Origin: Marisalimonas sp016777705 | Lineage (GTDB): Bacteria; Pseudomonadota; Alphaproteobacteria; Puniceispirillales; Marisalimonadaceae | Length of the DNA: 64,000 nucleotides | Direction of reading: 5' to 3' | Assembly (NCBI RefSeq): GCF_047717795.1 | Contig: NZ_CP159808.1 | Coordinates: forward strand, 434,001 to 498,000 | Shown here: positions 27,001-35,881 of the stretch, in pieces | How positions within the stretch are numbered: position 1 is the first letter of the stretch | How the letters are laid out: every line of letters starts with the position of its first letter | Notes under the pieces: generated by a model | The model's database searches: none | What the model was told of the DNA's origin: nothing | What the model saw: the letters and a program-made list of their open reading frames with translations, nothing else | Made by a program: the position numbers and the translations under genes

Positions 27001-28264
27001 GCTTATATTAGATGATCAAGGAAGAGAAAAAGCTCGTTATAGATTACAATATGGTGCAAAGTTATTAAAAAAAGACGGTGAAACCGTAAAAGCAGGCCAA
27101 ATTTTAGCTGAATGGGATCCATACACAATTCCAATTGTAACTGAAAAAGAAGGTACAGCCCACTATGTTGATCTTGTTGACGGTATTTCAATGAGAGAAG
27201 TTGTTGATGAAACTACAGGTATAGGTAACAGGGTTGTATTAGATTGGAAACAACAAGCTGGTGGATCAAATTTAAGACCAAGAATTACTTTAAGAAACGA
27301 AGAAGGTGAAGTAATTAATTTACCAAATGGGCTAGAAGCAAGATACTTTATGTCTATGAATGCTATATTAAGTGTCGAAAACGGTAGTAAAGTAAAAGCA
27401 GGTTCTGTTCTAGCACGTATTCCAAGGGAGAGCTCAAAAACAAGGGATATTACAGGTGGCTTGCCAAGGGTGGCTGAATTGTTTGAAGCTAGGAAGCCGA
27501 AGGATTTTGCAATTATTTCGGAAAGTGACGGTGTCGTAGAATTTGGTGCAGACTACAAAGCTAAAAGAAGGATTAGGGTTGTTTCTCAAGATGTGGATAT
27601 TGATCCTGTTGAGTATATGGTTCCAAAAGGGAAATTACTCGCTGTTCAAGAAGGTGATTTTATTAGAAAAGGCGATATGATAATAGATGGTAGCCCTGTT
27701 CCGCACGATATTTTAAATATACTTGGGGTAGAAGCTCTAGCTGATTACTTAGTAAAAGAAGTTCAAGATGTTTACAGACTTCAGGGCGTTAAAATCAATG
27801 ACAAGCATATTGAAGTCATTGTAAGACAAATGTTGCAAAAAGTTGAAATTACTGAGCATGGAGGAACTACATTTCTTAATGGTGAGCATGTTAATAGGTT
27901 AGAGTTTAAGAAAGCCAATGAAAAAGCTATAGAACAGAATATTGAGCCTGCAAAAGGATTTCCAATATTATTGGGTATCACAAAAGCTAGCTTGCAAACT
28001 GAAAGTTTTATTTCAGCTGCATCATTTCAAGAAACTACTAGAGTTCTTACTGAGGCGGCAGTATCAGGAAAATCTGATTCTTTATTGGGATTAAAAGAAA
28101 ATGTTATTGTTGGACGTCTTGTTCCAGCAGGAACAGGATCAATAGTGAATAAGTTGAGAATGACTGCAAACAGAAGAGATAAGGAAATATTAGAAGCTAA
28201 TGCAAAACAAGAAAAAGCTTTGATTGACGCAGCAAATAAGGAAGTAAATGAGGAAACAATTTAG
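24086..28264 (+). CDS. rpoC: DNA-directed RNA polymerase subunit beta'
   Basis: Largest RNA polymerase subunit, 1392 residues, complete. The N-terminal zinc-binding segment CLCGKYKRMKYRGIICEKCG is at about 70-90, the absolutely conserved active-site NADFDGDQMA at about 458-467 holds the catalytic magnesium, and the second zinc cluster (C-x-T...GICAACYGRDLARG) lies near residue 880. The bridge-helix and trigger-loop region QSIGEPGTQLTMRTFH follows. It is 35 bases after rpoB. A new promoter for rpsL starts about 40 bases after the stop. Confidence 0.99.
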   Translation: MNELMNTFGQTGVTKGFDQISISIASPEAIKSWSFGEIKKPETINYRTFKPERDGLFCAKIFGPVRDYECLCGKYKRMKYRGIICEKCGVEVTLSKVRRERMGHIDLASPVAHIWFLKSLPSRIGLLTDMTLKDLERVLYFEYFIVTEPGLTSLQKGQLLNEEDYENALDEFGDESFEVSIGAEAIKKILVEMDLDEELIKIRDDLIKTGSEIKRKKLVKRLKLVESFIDSGSKPEWMILEVVPVIPPELRPLVPLDGGRFATSDLNDLYRRVINRNNRLKRLIELRAPDIIIRNEKRMLQESVDALFDNGRRGRVITGVNKRPLKSLSDMLKGKQGRFRQNLLGKRVDYSGRSVIVVGPELKLHQCGLPKKMALELFKPFIYSRLELYGLASTVKAAKRMVEKERPEVWDILEEVIREHPVMLNRAPTLHRLGIQAFEPVLIEGKAINLHPLVCTAFNADFDGDQMAVHVPLSLEAQLEARVLMMSTNNILSPSSGKPIIVPSQDIILGLYYLSMISESVLGEGMIFSSSSEALMALDNNQVHLQAKVKIRVNTYDKSGNPVVEIVETTPGRAKLSTLLPKHSSVTFNTINKLMTKKEVTNVIDYVYRHCGQKDTVIFCDQLMSMGFKHACTAGISFGISDLETPQAKAGLMAGAEKQVKDFEQQYQDGLITQGEKYNKVVDVWSKCSDDVAAEMMKNISTIKVGEPVNSVWMMAHSGARGSAAQIKQLAGMRGLMAKPSGEIIETPIKSSFKDGLNVLEYFNSTHGARKGLADTALKTANSGYLTRRLVDVAQDCIVTDEDCGTENGFVMRAVIEGGDIIEPLTERILGRTVTNDVLSNKGKDIIVKKGTILDEDDVDKIEKAGIDQVKVRSALTCDTQPGICAACYGRDLARGTPVNIGEAVGVIAAQSIGEPGTQLTMRTFHIGGAAQRGAEQSKIEAPFDGKLKLDNASSVTTEEGSEVVLSRSSEMLILDDQGREKARYRLQYGAKLLKKDGETVKAGQILAEWDPYTIPIVTEKEGTAHYVDLVDGISMREVVDETTGIGNRVVLDWKQQAGGSNLRPRITLRNEEGEVINLPNGLEARYFMSMNAILSVENGSKVKAGSVLARIPRESSKTRDITGGLPRVAELFEARKPKDFAIISESDGVVEFGADYKAKRRIRVVSQDVDIDPVEYMVPKGKLLAVQEGDFIRKGDMIIDGSPVPHDILNILGVEALADYLVKEVQDVYRLQGVKINDKHIEVIVRQMLQKVEITEHGGTTFLNGEHVNRLEFKKANEKAIEQNIEPAKGFPILLGITKASLQTESFISAASFQETTRVLTEAAVSGKSDSLLGLKENVIVGRLVPAGTGSIVNKLRMTANRRDKEILEANAKQEKALIDAANKEVNEETI

Positions 28265-28302
28265 GCAAAGGTAGTATTGGTTAAAATTTAAGTTTTTAGT
28301 TC

Positions 28303-28331
28303 TTGACCAAATAGATTGTAAATAATACAAT
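28303..28331 (+). promoter_or_regulatory. Sigma70-type promoter for the str operon (rpsL)
   Basis: TTGACC at 28303-28308 is followed after exactly 17 bases by TACAAT at 28326-28331. Each box has one mismatch to consensus. It lies between rpoC and rpsL, 125 bases before the rpsL start, and would drive rpsL-rpsG-fusA-tuf. Confidence 0.75.
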
Positions 28332-28455
28332 CCCGCAATTATTAAGTTCTGGTAGTAATTTTAAATTAGACGCTAGCTTATTAATAATGATTTTAAATAA
28401 TAATTTTCGTATGACTTTCATCTCTAGTCATATCGTTTTTACGAAGGAATTAAAG

Positions 28456-28827
28456 ATGCCTACTATTAATCAGCTTATAAGGCATGGTCGAGTTAGATCT
28501 GTTAATAAAACTAAAGTTCCTGCTATGCAATCATGTCCTCAAAAAAGAGGAGTTTGTACTAGAGTTTACACAACCACTCCGAAAAAACCTAATTCTGCAT
28601 TAAGAAAAGTTGCTCGAATAAGACTTACTAACGGATTTGAGGTCACCTCATATATACCTGGAGAAGGTCATAACTTACAAGAGCACTCAGTCGTTCTTAT
28701 AAGGGGCGGAAGGGTAAAAGATTTACCAGGTGTTAGGTATCACGTCATAAGAGGAACTCTTGATACACAGGGTGTTGCGGACAGGCGTCAAAGAAGATCT
28801 AAATATGGTGCCAAAAGGCCTAAGTAA
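28456..28827 (+). CDS. rpsL: 30S ribosomal protein S12
   Basis: Decoding-centre protein. The start at 28456 gives MPTINQLIRHGR and 123 residues, the usual size; an in-frame ATG at 28387 would add an unrelated 23-residue leader. AAGGA lies before the ATG. The TTPKKPNSALRKVARIRL and GGRVKDLPGVRYH segments carry lysines at the two classic streptomycin positions, so the sequence looks streptomycin-sensitive at these sites. First gene of the str operon. Confidence 0.98.
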   Translation: MPTINQLIRHGRVRSVNKTKVPAMQSCPQKRGVCTRVYTTTPKKPNSALRKVARIRLTNGFEVTSYIPGEGHNLQEHSVVLIRGGRVKDLPGVRYHVIRGTLDTQGVADRRQRRSKYGAKRPK

Positions 28828-28842
28828 AAAAAGGATAATATA

Positions 28843-29313
28843 ATGTCAAGACGTAGAAAAGCTATTAAAAGAGAGGTCATGCCTGACCCTAAATTTAGTG
28901 ACGTAATTGTTTCTAAATTTACATCTTGTTTGATGTATGATGGCAAAAGATCTACAGCAGAAAAAATTGTATATGGTGCTTTCGAAGTTATTGAAAAGAA
29001 ATCAGGTTCAGAAGCTGTCAAAATTTTTCATGAAGCTTTGGAGAATGTTCAACCTCAGCTGGAAGTAAGGTCTAGAAGGGTTGGGGGTGCAACTTACCAG
29101 GTGCCGGTTGAAGTTCGATCTGAAAGGGCTCTAGCATTAGCCATCAGATGGTTAATTAATAGTAGTAGAAACAGATCTGAAAACTCAATGACTGAGAGAT
29201 TAAGTGGTGAATTAATGGATGCTTCTGCTAATAGGGGTGCTTCTGTGAAAAAGAGAGAAGACACTCATAAAATGGCTGAAGCTAATAAAGCCTTTTCACA
29301 TTATCGCTGGTAA
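28843..29313 (+). CDS. rpsG: 30S ribosomal protein S7
   Basis: Primary 16S rRNA-binding protein that nucleates the 30S head and contacts E-site tRNA. Full length at 156 residues, with the N-terminal SRRRKAIKREVMPDPKFSD and the conserved PQLEVRSRRVGGATYQVPVEV segment. It begins 15 bases after rpsL and is followed by fusA after 20 bases. In other bacteria S7 represses translation of this operon from the rpsL-rpsG gap; here the gap is too short to show an obvious structure. Confidence 0.98.
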   Translation: MSRRRKAIKREVMPDPKFSDVIVSKFTSCLMYDGKRSTAEKIVYGAFEVIEKKSGSEAVKIFHEALENVQPQLEVRSRRVGGATYQVPVEVRSERALALAIRWLINSSRNRSENSMTERLSGELMDASANRGASVKKREDTHKMAEANKAFSHYRW

Positions 29314-29333
29314 AAAAAAATTAAGGATTAAAG

Positions 29334-31472
29334 ATGGCTCGTGGATATAATTTAAATAGATATAGAAACTTTGGTATAATTGCCCACATTGATGCTGGAA
29401 AAACAACAACATCAGAAAGGGTTCTATATTACACTGGAAAATCACATAAAATTGGTGAGGTGCACGATGGAAATGCTACCATGGATTGGATGGAGCAAGA
29501 GCAAGAACGTGGAATTACTATAACTTCAGCTGCAACGACTTGCTTTTGGTTTAGAACTGAAGACGGTACAAGCTATGATACTCAATATGGAGCATCTGAA
29601 GATGAGGCTAAATTTAGATTCAATATTATTGATACCCCTGGTCACGTTGATTTTACTATAGAGGTAGAGCGCTCTTTAGCCGTTCTAGACGGAGCTGTGG
29701 TTGTGCTTGACGCAAATGCAGGTATTGAGCCTCAAACAGAAACAGTTTGGAGGCAAGCTGATAGATACAAAGTTCCAAGAATAGTTTTTGTAAATAAAAT
29801 GGACAAAATTGGGGCTGATTTCTTTAAATGCGTTGACATGATTAAGGATAGAACAGGTGCTACACCAATGCCTATAAACTTACCGATTGGCGCAGAAAAT
29901 GAATTTGCTGGTCTTGTTGATTTAGTGTCAATGAAGGAATGGGTTTGGGACTCTGAAGATTTAGGTGCTTCTTGGACCATTCGTGATATTAGAGAAAGCC
30001 TTAAGGATAAAGCAAAATCAATGAGAGCTGTACTTTTGGAACTTGCTGTAGAGCAAGACGATGAGTGGATGGAAAAATATCTGGAAGGTGAAGAGCCTGA
30101 TGAAATTTCGCTCAGAAAACTTATAAGAAAAGGTACTCTAGCAATGGACTTTGTGCCTGTTCTTTGTGGTTCTGCTTTTAAAAACAAAGGAGTTCAAACA
30201 ATGTTGAACTCAGTTATAGATTTTCTTCCTGATCCTTTGGATGTGCCTCCTTATGTTGGTTTTATGCCTGGAGATGCTTCAGAAACTAGAAACATTGAAA
30301 GAAGAGCAAGTGATCAGGAGCCCTTTTCAGGATTAGCATTTAAAATTATGAATGACCCATTTGTGGGATCACTAACTTTTTTAAGAGTTTATTCAGGCTC
30401 AATTAAAAAAGGTGATGCTCTATTAAATTCTACTAAAGGAAAAAAAGAACGTGTAGGTAGAATGATGATGATGCATTCTAATAATAGAGAAGAAATAGAT
30501 GAAGCTTTTGCAGGTGATATTGTTGCTTTAGCTGGTATGAAAGAAACAACAACTGGTGACACCTTGTCTGATCCACTAAAGTCAGTGGTATTAGAGACAA
30601 TGACTTTCCCTAATCCAGTTATTGAAATTGCTGTTGAGCCTAAATCAAAAAATGATCAAGAAAAAATGTCTACTGGACTTGCTAGATTGGCTGCAGAAGA
30701 TCCTTCTTTCCAGGTCTCAACTGACATAGAATCTGGTCAAACAATCATGAAGGGAATGGGTGAATTGCACCTTGATATTCTGATAGATCGTCTGAAACGT
30801 GAATTTAAAGTTGAGGCTAATATTGGTGCTCCTCAAGTAGCTTATAGGGAGACAATTACTAAAGAGGTAGAGGTTGATTACACTCACAAAAAGCAGTCAG
30901 GTGGATCTGGTCAATTTGCAAGAGTGAAGATGACCTTTTCTCCAAACCCCGACAAAGACTTTGAATTTTTAAATACTATTAAAGGCGGGAATATTCCATC
31001 TGAATATATTCCTGGTGTTGAAAAAGGCCTTATACAAGCCAAGGAATCTGGTATTATAGCTGGTTTTCCAGCTATAGATTTTAAGGTCAATTTGCATGAT
31101 GGTGCCTATCACGATGTTGACTCTTCGGTCATGGCATTTGAAATTGCAGCAAGAGCTGCTTTTCGTGAAGGAATGAAAAAAGCTTCACCGGCGTTATTAG
31201 AGCCGATCATGAAAGTTGAGTGTGTGACACCTGAGGAGTACATGGGTGACATTATTGGGGATTTAAATAGCAGAAGAGGTCAAGTTAATGGCATGGACGC
31301 AAGAGGTAATGCTCAAGTTATAAATGCAATGGTTCCACTAGCTAATATGTTTGGTTATGTAAATAATCTGAGATCAATGAGCCAAGGTAGAGCTCAGTAT
31401 ACAATGATATTTGATCATTATGATCAAGTTCCACAAGCTGTAGCAGATGAAGTTAAGGCAAAACTAGCTTAA
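29334..31472 (+). CDS. fusA: Elongation factor G
   Basis: Translocation GTPase, 712 residues, five domains. The P-loop is AHIDAGKTTTSER, with RGITITSAA, DTPGHVDFT and NKMD motifs in the G domain. The loop SMKEWVWDSEDLGASW lies in the G' insert. The C-terminal region GDLNSRRGQVNGM is normal. The last nine bases of the gene are repeated upstream of the other tuf copy at 15246, marking the left edge of the tuf duplication. tuf follows after 34 bases. Confidence 0.98.
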   Translation: MARGYNLNRYRNFGIIAHIDAGKTTTSERVLYYTGKSHKIGEVHDGNATMDWMEQEQERGITITSAATTCFWFRTEDGTSYDTQYGASEDEAKFRFNIIDTPGHVDFTIEVERSLAVLDGAVVVLDANAGIEPQTETVWRQADRYKVPRIVFVNKMDKIGADFFKCVDMIKDRTGATPMPINLPIGAENEFAGLVDLVSMKEWVWDSEDLGASWTIRDIRESLKDKAKSMRAVLLELAVEQDDEWMEKYLEGEEPDEISLRKLIRKGTLAMDFVPVLCGSAFKNKGVQTMLNSVIDFLPDPLDVPPYVGFMPGDASETRNIERRASDQEPFSGLAFKIMNDPFVGSLTFLRVYSGSIKKGDALLNSTKGKKERVGRMMMMHSNNREEIDEAFAGDIVALAGMKETTTGDTLSDPLKSVVLETMTFPNPVIEIAVEPKSKNDQEKMSTGLARLAAEDPSFQVSTDIESGQTIMKGMGELHLDILIDRLKREFKVEANIGAPQVAYRETITKEVEVDYTHKKQSGGSGQFARVKMTFSPNPDKDFEFLNTIKGGNIPSEYIPGVEKGLIQAKESGIIAGFPAIDFKVNLHDGAYHDVDSSVMAFEIAARAAFREGMKKASPALLEPIMKVECVTPEEYMGDIIGDLNSRRGQVNGMDARGNAQVINAMVPLANMFGYVNNLRSMSQGRAQYTMIFDHYDQVPQAVADEVKAKLA

Positions 31473-32728
31473 GTAATAATAAAAAGTAATAGAAAGGTTC
31501 TAAAAGATGTCTAAAGAAAAATTTGATCGTAGTAAACCGCACTGCAACATTGGAACAATAGGCCATGTTGATCACGGTAAAACAACATTAACCGCTGCAA
31601 TTACAAAAGTTATGGCAGATGCTGGTCGTGCTGATTTTTCTGCTTACGACCAAATTGATAAGGCTCCTGAAGAAAGAGAAAGAGGTATAACTATCTCTAC
31701 AGCTCACGTTGAGTATTCAACTGAAAACCGTCATTATGCTCACGTTGATTGTCCAGGTCATGCTGACTATGTAAAAAACATGATTACTGGGGCGGCTCAA
31801 ATGGATGGTGCTATTTTAGTTGTTAATGCTGCTGACGGTCCTATGCCTCAAACTAAAGAACATATATTATTAGCTCGTCAGGTTGGTGTTCCTTCATTAG
31901 TTGTTTACATGAACAAAGTTGATCAAGTTGATGATGAAGAGCTTTTAGAGTTAGTAGAATTAGAAATTCGTGAGCTTTTAAGCAGCTACGATTTTCCAGG
32001 TGACGATATCCCTATTATAAAAGGTAGTGCATTAGCTGCACTAGAGAATCGTGACGAAGCTATAGGCATCAATTCTATAAATGAGCTGATGGCAGCGGTT
32101 GATTCTTATATTCCTCAGCCAGCTCGTGATAAAGATAAGCCTTTTTTAATGCCTATTGAAGATGTTTTTTCAATTTCAGGAAGAGGTACTGTTGTTACAG
32201 GACGTGTTGAAAGAGGAATAGTAAAGGTTGGAGAAGAAATTGAGATTGTTGGGATCAAAGAAACAACCAAGACAACTTGTACTGGTGTTGAAATGTTTCG
32301 TAAGTTATTAGATTCTGGTGAAGCTGGAGATAACGTTGGGGTTCTTCTCAGAGGTACAAAAAGAGAAGATGTTGAGCGTGGTCAGGTTTTATCTGCGCCT
32401 GGTTCAATTAAGCCTTACTCAAAATTCAAAGGCGAGGCATATATATTAAACAAAGATGAAGGTGGAAGACATACACCATTTTTTAGTAATTACCGTCCTC
32501 AATTTTACTTTAGAACTACAGATGTAACTGGAGCTGTTGAGCTTCCATCAGGCACTGAAATGGTGATGCCGGGTGATAATATAGCAATAACTGTAGAATT
32601 AATTGCACCAATAGCAATGGATGAAGGTTTAAGGTTTGCTATAAGAGAAGGTGGAAGAACGGTTGGTGCTGGAGTGGTTTCAAGTATTCAGTCTTAAATA
32701 GTAGGTAATTAATAGTTAAAGTAATGAG
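31464..32728 (+). repeat. Direct repeat containing tuf, copy 2 (1,265 bp)
   Basis: Matches 15246-16510 throughout, with no difference seen. Here the left edge begins inside the last codons of fusA and the right edge ends just before the rpsJ ribosome binding site, so this copy sits in its native str-operon context and is the probable donor. Confidence 0.95.
31507..32697 (+). CDS. tuf: Elongation factor Tu (copy 2, str operon)
   Basis: Second EF-Tu gene, encoding a 396-residue protein identical to that of the copy at 15289. All GTPase motifs (GHVDHGKTT, DCPGHADY, NKVD) are intact. It is the fourth gene of rpsL-rpsG-fusA-tuf, the classic tufA position, and is followed by rpsJ after 39 bases, so the str and S10 operons are directly joined. 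Identity of both copies is expected from concerted evolution by gene conversion. Confidence 0.98.
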   Translation: MSKEKFDRSKPHCNIGTIGHVDHGKTTLTAAITKVMADAGRADFSAYDQIDKAPEERERGITISTAHVEYSTENRHYAHVDCPGHADYVKNMITGAAQMDGAILVVNAADGPMPQTKEHILLARQVGVPSLVVYMNKVDQVDDEELLELVELEIRELLSSYDFPGDDIPIIKGSALAALENRDEAIGINSINELMAAVDSYIPQPARDKDKPFLMPIEDVFSISGRGTVVTGRVERGIVKVGEEIEIVGIKETTKTTCTGVEMFRKLLDSGEAGDNVGVLLRGTKREDVERGQVLSAPGSIKPYSKFKGEAYILNKDEGGRHTPFFSNYRPQFYFRTTDVTGAVELPSGTEMVMPGDNIAITVELIAPIAMDEGLRFAIREGGRTVGAGVVSSIQS

Positions 32729-32736
32729 GTCAATTT

Positions 32737-33045
32737 ATGGATAATCAAAATATTAGAATTAGATTAAAGGCATTCGATCATAGGATTCTTGATCAATCTA
32801 CCTCAGAAATTGTTAACACTGCAAGAAGAACAGGGGCCAAAATACGTGGTCCTATTCCTCTACCTACTTCATTAAATAGATTCACTGTTCTTAGAGGACC
32901 TCATGTTGATAAGAAAAGTAGAGAGCAATTTGAAATGAGAACACATAAAAGAGTATTAGATATCGTTGAGCCTACTCCTCAAACTGTAGATGCGCTAATG
33001 AAGTTAGACTTGGCATCTGGTGTTGATATTGAAATTAAGCTTTAA
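32737..33045 (+). CDS. rpsJ: 30S ribosomal protein S10
   Basis: 30S head protein, which also serves as NusE by contacting NusG and NusB. Full length at 102 residues, with the signature GAKIRGPIPLPTSLNRFTVLRGPHVDKKSREQFEMR. The ATG follows GAGG. It begins the S10 operon, here continuous with tuf; the tuf-rpsJ gap is too short for a separate long leader, so L4-type autoregulation at this position is not evident. Confidence 0.98.
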   Translation: MDNQNIRIRLKAFDHRILDQSTSEIVNTARRTGAKIRGPIPLPTSLNRFTVLRGPHVDKKSREQFEMRTHKRVLDIVEPTPQTVDALMKLDLASGVDIEIKL

Positions 33046-33056
33046 AGGATAATATT

Positions 33057-33827
33057 ATGCGCTGTGGAGTTATAGTTAGAAAGTTAGGCATGTCTCGTGT
33101 ATTTAACGATAAAGGTGAGCACATTCCTGTTACTGTCTTAAGATTGGAAGATGCTGAAGTGCTCTCCACCAAGACAGTTGAAAAAGATGGGTATACAGCT
33201 GTCCAATTAGGTTTCCACAATAAAAAACTGAAACACACTAATAAGCCAATGCGAGGCGTATTTGCTAAATCAAAATCTGAGCCAAAAGAAAGAGTGGCTG
33301 AGTTTAGGGTCTCTGAAGAAGCACTTCTTAAAGTAGGTGACAAATTAAGTGTTAACCACTACGTGACAGGCCAAAAAGTTGATGTTGTTGGGGTTTCTCA
33401 AGGTAAAGGTTTTGCTGGTTCAATGAAAAGACATAACTTTGGTGGAATGCAGGCTTCACATGGTGTGTCCATAAGTCATAGAGCTCATGGCTCAACTGGT
33501 AACAGTCAAGATCCAGGGAGAACTTGGAAAGGTAAAAAAATGGCTGGCCAATATGGAAATGTTAGAATAACAACTCAAAACCTAACTGTAGTTAAATTAA
33601 TAGAAAATGAAAACTTGATACTTGTTCAAGGTTCGGTTCCGGGTTCTAAAAACGGCGTGGTAATGTTAAAAGATGCTATTAAATCTAAAGTGCCTGATGC
33701 AGCTCCATTTCCAGCTGGTCTGTATTTGTTGAATGATCAAGATTCATCTAAAGGTGTTGATATTATAGCAGACAATAAAAAAACTGATGACAATCCTGAA
33801 AACAAAGGAGATCAAGTTGAAAATTAA
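33057..33827 (+). CDS. rplC: 50S ribosomal protein L3
   Basis: Large-subunit assembly initiator near the peptidyl transferase centre. The signature QGKGFAGSMKRHNFGG and the nearby HGVSISHRAHGSTGNSQDPGRTWKGKKMAG are typical. At 256 residues it is longer than the common 210; the extra residues form an acidic, asparagine-rich tail (ADNKKTDDNPENKGDQ), as seen in several Alphaproteobacteria. The last 11 bases overlap the likely TTG start of rplD. Confidence 0.97.
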   Translation: MRCGVIVRKLGMSRVFNDKGEHIPVTVLRLEDAEVLSTKTVEKDGYTAVQLGFHNKKLKHTNKPMRGVFAKSKSEPKERVAEFRVSEEALLKVGDKLSVNHYVTGQKVDVVGVSQGKGFAGSMKRHNFGGMQASHGVSISHRAHGSTGNSQDPGRTWKGKKMAGQYGNVRITTQNLTVVKLIENENLILVQGSVPGSKNGVVMLKDAIKSKVPDAAPFPAGLYLLNDQDSSKGVDIIADNKKTDDNPENKGDQVEN

Positions 33828-34434
33828 ATCATTAAGCTTAAGTAACAAGCCTGGTAAAGATGTAGAGCTAAATGAAAAAGTTTTTGGCATTGATCCAAGA
33901 GCTGATATAATGGCTAGGGTTGTAAGGTGGCAGTTAGCTAAAAGAAGGTTGGGCAATCACTCTGTCCAGACAAGAAGTGAAGTTAAAATGACAACAGCCA
34001 AAATGTACAAACAAAAAGGAACTGGAAAAGCAAGGCATGGATCTGGCGCCGTGTCACAGTTTAGAGGGGGTGGAATGGCCCATGGGCCAGTGGTTCACTC
34101 TCACTCTCATAGTTTAAACAAAAAAATAAAGCTTCATGGATTGAAATCTGCCTTGTCTGATAAATTTAAACTTGGGAAACTGACTGTATTAGAAGGATCC
34201 AAGTGCGATGGAAAATCTTCATCTTTAAAGAAGAAATTAGATGTGATGGGTTTGAAAAATGTTCTGATCATATCAGGTAACGATATAGATCAAAATTTTA
34301 TTAGAGCTGCAAGTAATTTAATAAATATAGACGTGCTTTCTTACAAAGGTTTAAACGTTTATGACATAATTAGAAAAGACAATCTGGTAATTATTGATGA
34401 TGCTGTAAAGTCTGTTGAGGAGCGCTTGTTATGA
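33817..34434 (+). CDS. rplD: 50S ribosomal protein L4
   Basis: Lines the exit tunnel with its long loop. The probable start is TTG at 33817, six bases after GGAG, giving 205 residues beginning MKIKSLSLSN, the normal length; the frame is open to an ATG at 33787 inside rplC, which lacks a good site. The loop contains KMYKQKGTGKARHGSGAVSQ, the L4 signature. It overlaps rplC by 11 bases and rplW by four, so all three are translationally coupled. Confidence 0.95.
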   Translation: MKIKSLSLSNKPGKDVELNEKVFGIDPRADIMARVVRWQLAKRRLGNHSVQTRSEVKMTTAKMYKQKGTGKARHGSGAVSQFRGGGMAHGPVVHSHSHSLNKKIKLHGLKSALSDKFKLGKLTVLEGSKCDGKSSSLKKKLDVMGLKNVLIISGNDIDQNFIRAASNLINIDVLSYKGLNVYDIIRKDNLVIIDDAVKSVEERLL

Positions 34435-34760
34435 GTATAAGGCCAAGAAAAAAAGTGGATCCTAGAATTAGTGCGAATAGAGCATATCAAGTAATTTTAA
34501 ACCCTATAATAACTGAGAAGGCTACACAATTGTCTGAATTTAACAAAGTTGTTTTTTCAGTTCCACTTGATGCTAATAAAATAGATATAAAGTCTTCAAT
34601 TGAAAAAATATATTCAGTTAAAGTTAAGTCAGTTAATACTATCCTGCTTAAAGGTAAAGTTAAGAGATTTAAAGGGATTTTGGGACGCAGAGTTGACACT
34701 AAAAAAGCTATTGTTACGCTAGTACCTGGTAACACAATAGATTTATCAGTAGGAGCTTAA
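34431..34760 (+). CDS. rplW: 50S ribosomal protein L23
   Basis: Exit-tunnel rim protein and docking site for trigger factor and SRP. 109 residues; the conserved NPIITEKATQL and VNTILLKGKVKRFKG segments are present. The N-terminus has about 15 extra residues rich in lysine and arginine. Its ATG overlaps the rplD stop as ATGA, and rplB starts two bases after its stop. Confidence 0.96.
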   Translation: MSIRPRKKVDPRISANRAYQVILNPIITEKATQLSEFNKVVFSVPLDANKIDIKSSIEKIYSVKVKSVNTILLKGKVKRFKGILGRRVDTKKAIVTLVPGNTIDLSVGA

Positions 34761-34761
34761 G

Positions 34762-35586
34762 ATGGCATTAAAACAATTTAAACCAAATACACCGGGTCAA
34801 AGAGCATTAGTGTTAGTTGATAAATCAGATTTGTATAAGGGTAAGCCAGTTAAGAAACTAACTGAAGGATTAAATAAAGCAGGAGGAAGAAACAACTCTG
34901 GAAAAATAACTATGTGGCAAAGGGGTGGAGGCCACAAGAGGCGTTACAGAATAATTGATTTTAAAAGAAATAAGATGGACTTAATAGGAACTGTTGAGCG
35001 TATCGAATACGATCCAAATAGAACTGCATACATTGCTCTTATAAAATATGAAGATAATGAATATAGATACATTATTGCCCCACAAAGATTAGCGGCGGGC
35101 GACAAAATCATTTCAGCAAGTAAGGCTGATATTAAACCTGGTAACTCAATGCCTCTAACTGCAGTTCCAGTTGGTACAATTATTCATAATGTTGAGCTTA
35201 AACCAGGAAAGGGTGGACAATTAGCTCGTTCAGCTGGTTCATACGTTCAATTAATTGGCAAAGATCTATCATATTCTATTCTAAGATTAACTTCAGGTGA
35301 AGTCAGGTTTGTGTTGTCATCTTGTATGTGCACAATTGGGGCTGTGTCTAATCCTGATAATCAAAATACAAATCTTGGAAAGGCAGGAAGAAATAGATGG
35401 CTTGGAAAGAGACCATCAGTTAGAGGTGTTGCGATGAATCCTGTTGATCACCCTCATGGTGGTGGTGAAGGCCGAACTTCTGGTGGAAGGCACCCTGTTA
35501 CTCCATGGGGTAAACCTACCAAAGGATATAGAACTAGAAATAATAAGAGAACAGATAAATTAATAATCAGAAGAAGAAAAGCATAG
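34762..35586 (+). CDS. rplB: 50S ribosomal protein L2
   Basis: Core 23S-binding protein needed for peptidyl transferase activity and subunit joining. Full length at 274 residues. The C-terminal signature VRGVAMNPVDHPHGGGEGR contains the conserved histidine. The N-terminal KQFKPNTPGQRALVLVD is typical. It is two bases from rplW and ten from rpsS. Confidence 0.98.
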   Translation: MALKQFKPNTPGQRALVLVDKSDLYKGKPVKKLTEGLNKAGGRNNSGKITMWQRGGGHKRRYRIIDFKRNKMDLIGTVERIEYDPNRTAYIALIKYEDNEYRYIIAPQRLAAGDKIISASKADIKPGNSMPLTAVPVGTIIHNVELKPGKGGQLARSAGSYVQLIGKDLSYSILRLTSGEVRFVLSSCMCTIGAVSNPDNQNTNLGKAGRNRWLGKRPSVRGVAMNPVDHPHGGGEGRTSGGRHPVTPWGKPTKGYRTRNNKRTDKLIIRRRKA

Positions 35587-35596
35587 GATTGATAAA

Positions 35597-35872
35597 ATGA
35601 CAAGATCTATTTGGAAAGGTCCTTTTGTGGACGGTTATTTATTAAAAAAAGCAGATATAGCTAGAGACTCAGGTAGAAATGATGTTATTAAAACTTGGTC
35701 AAGAAGATCTACTGTGATGCCCCAATTTGTTGGGCTTACTTTTGGCGTTTATAATGGAAAAAAATTCATACCCGTTACAATAACAGAGACTATGGTCGGT
35801 CATAAACTTGGTGAGTTTTCACCAACTAGAACTTTTTATGGTCATACAGCTGACAAAAAATCTAAGCGTTAG
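35597..35872 (+). CDS. rpsS: 30S ribosomal protein S19
   Basis: 30S head protein that contacts S13 and the A-site finger. 91 residues; TRSIWKGPFVDGYLLKK at the N-terminus and the HKLGEFSPTRTFYGH signature near the C-terminus. Full length and in the standard S10-operon place between rplB and rplV. Confidence 0.98.
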   Translation: MTRSIWKGPFVDGYLLKKADIARDSGRNDVIKTWSRRSTVMPQFVGLTFGVYNGKKFIPVTITETMVGHKLGEFSPTRTFYGHTADKKSKR

Positions 35873-35881
35873 GATAAATTT

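Noticed and set aside
29732..30187. A 151-residue minus-strand ORF opposite fusA
   Set aside because: It is an antisense shadow of a highly conserved gene and shows no family motif.
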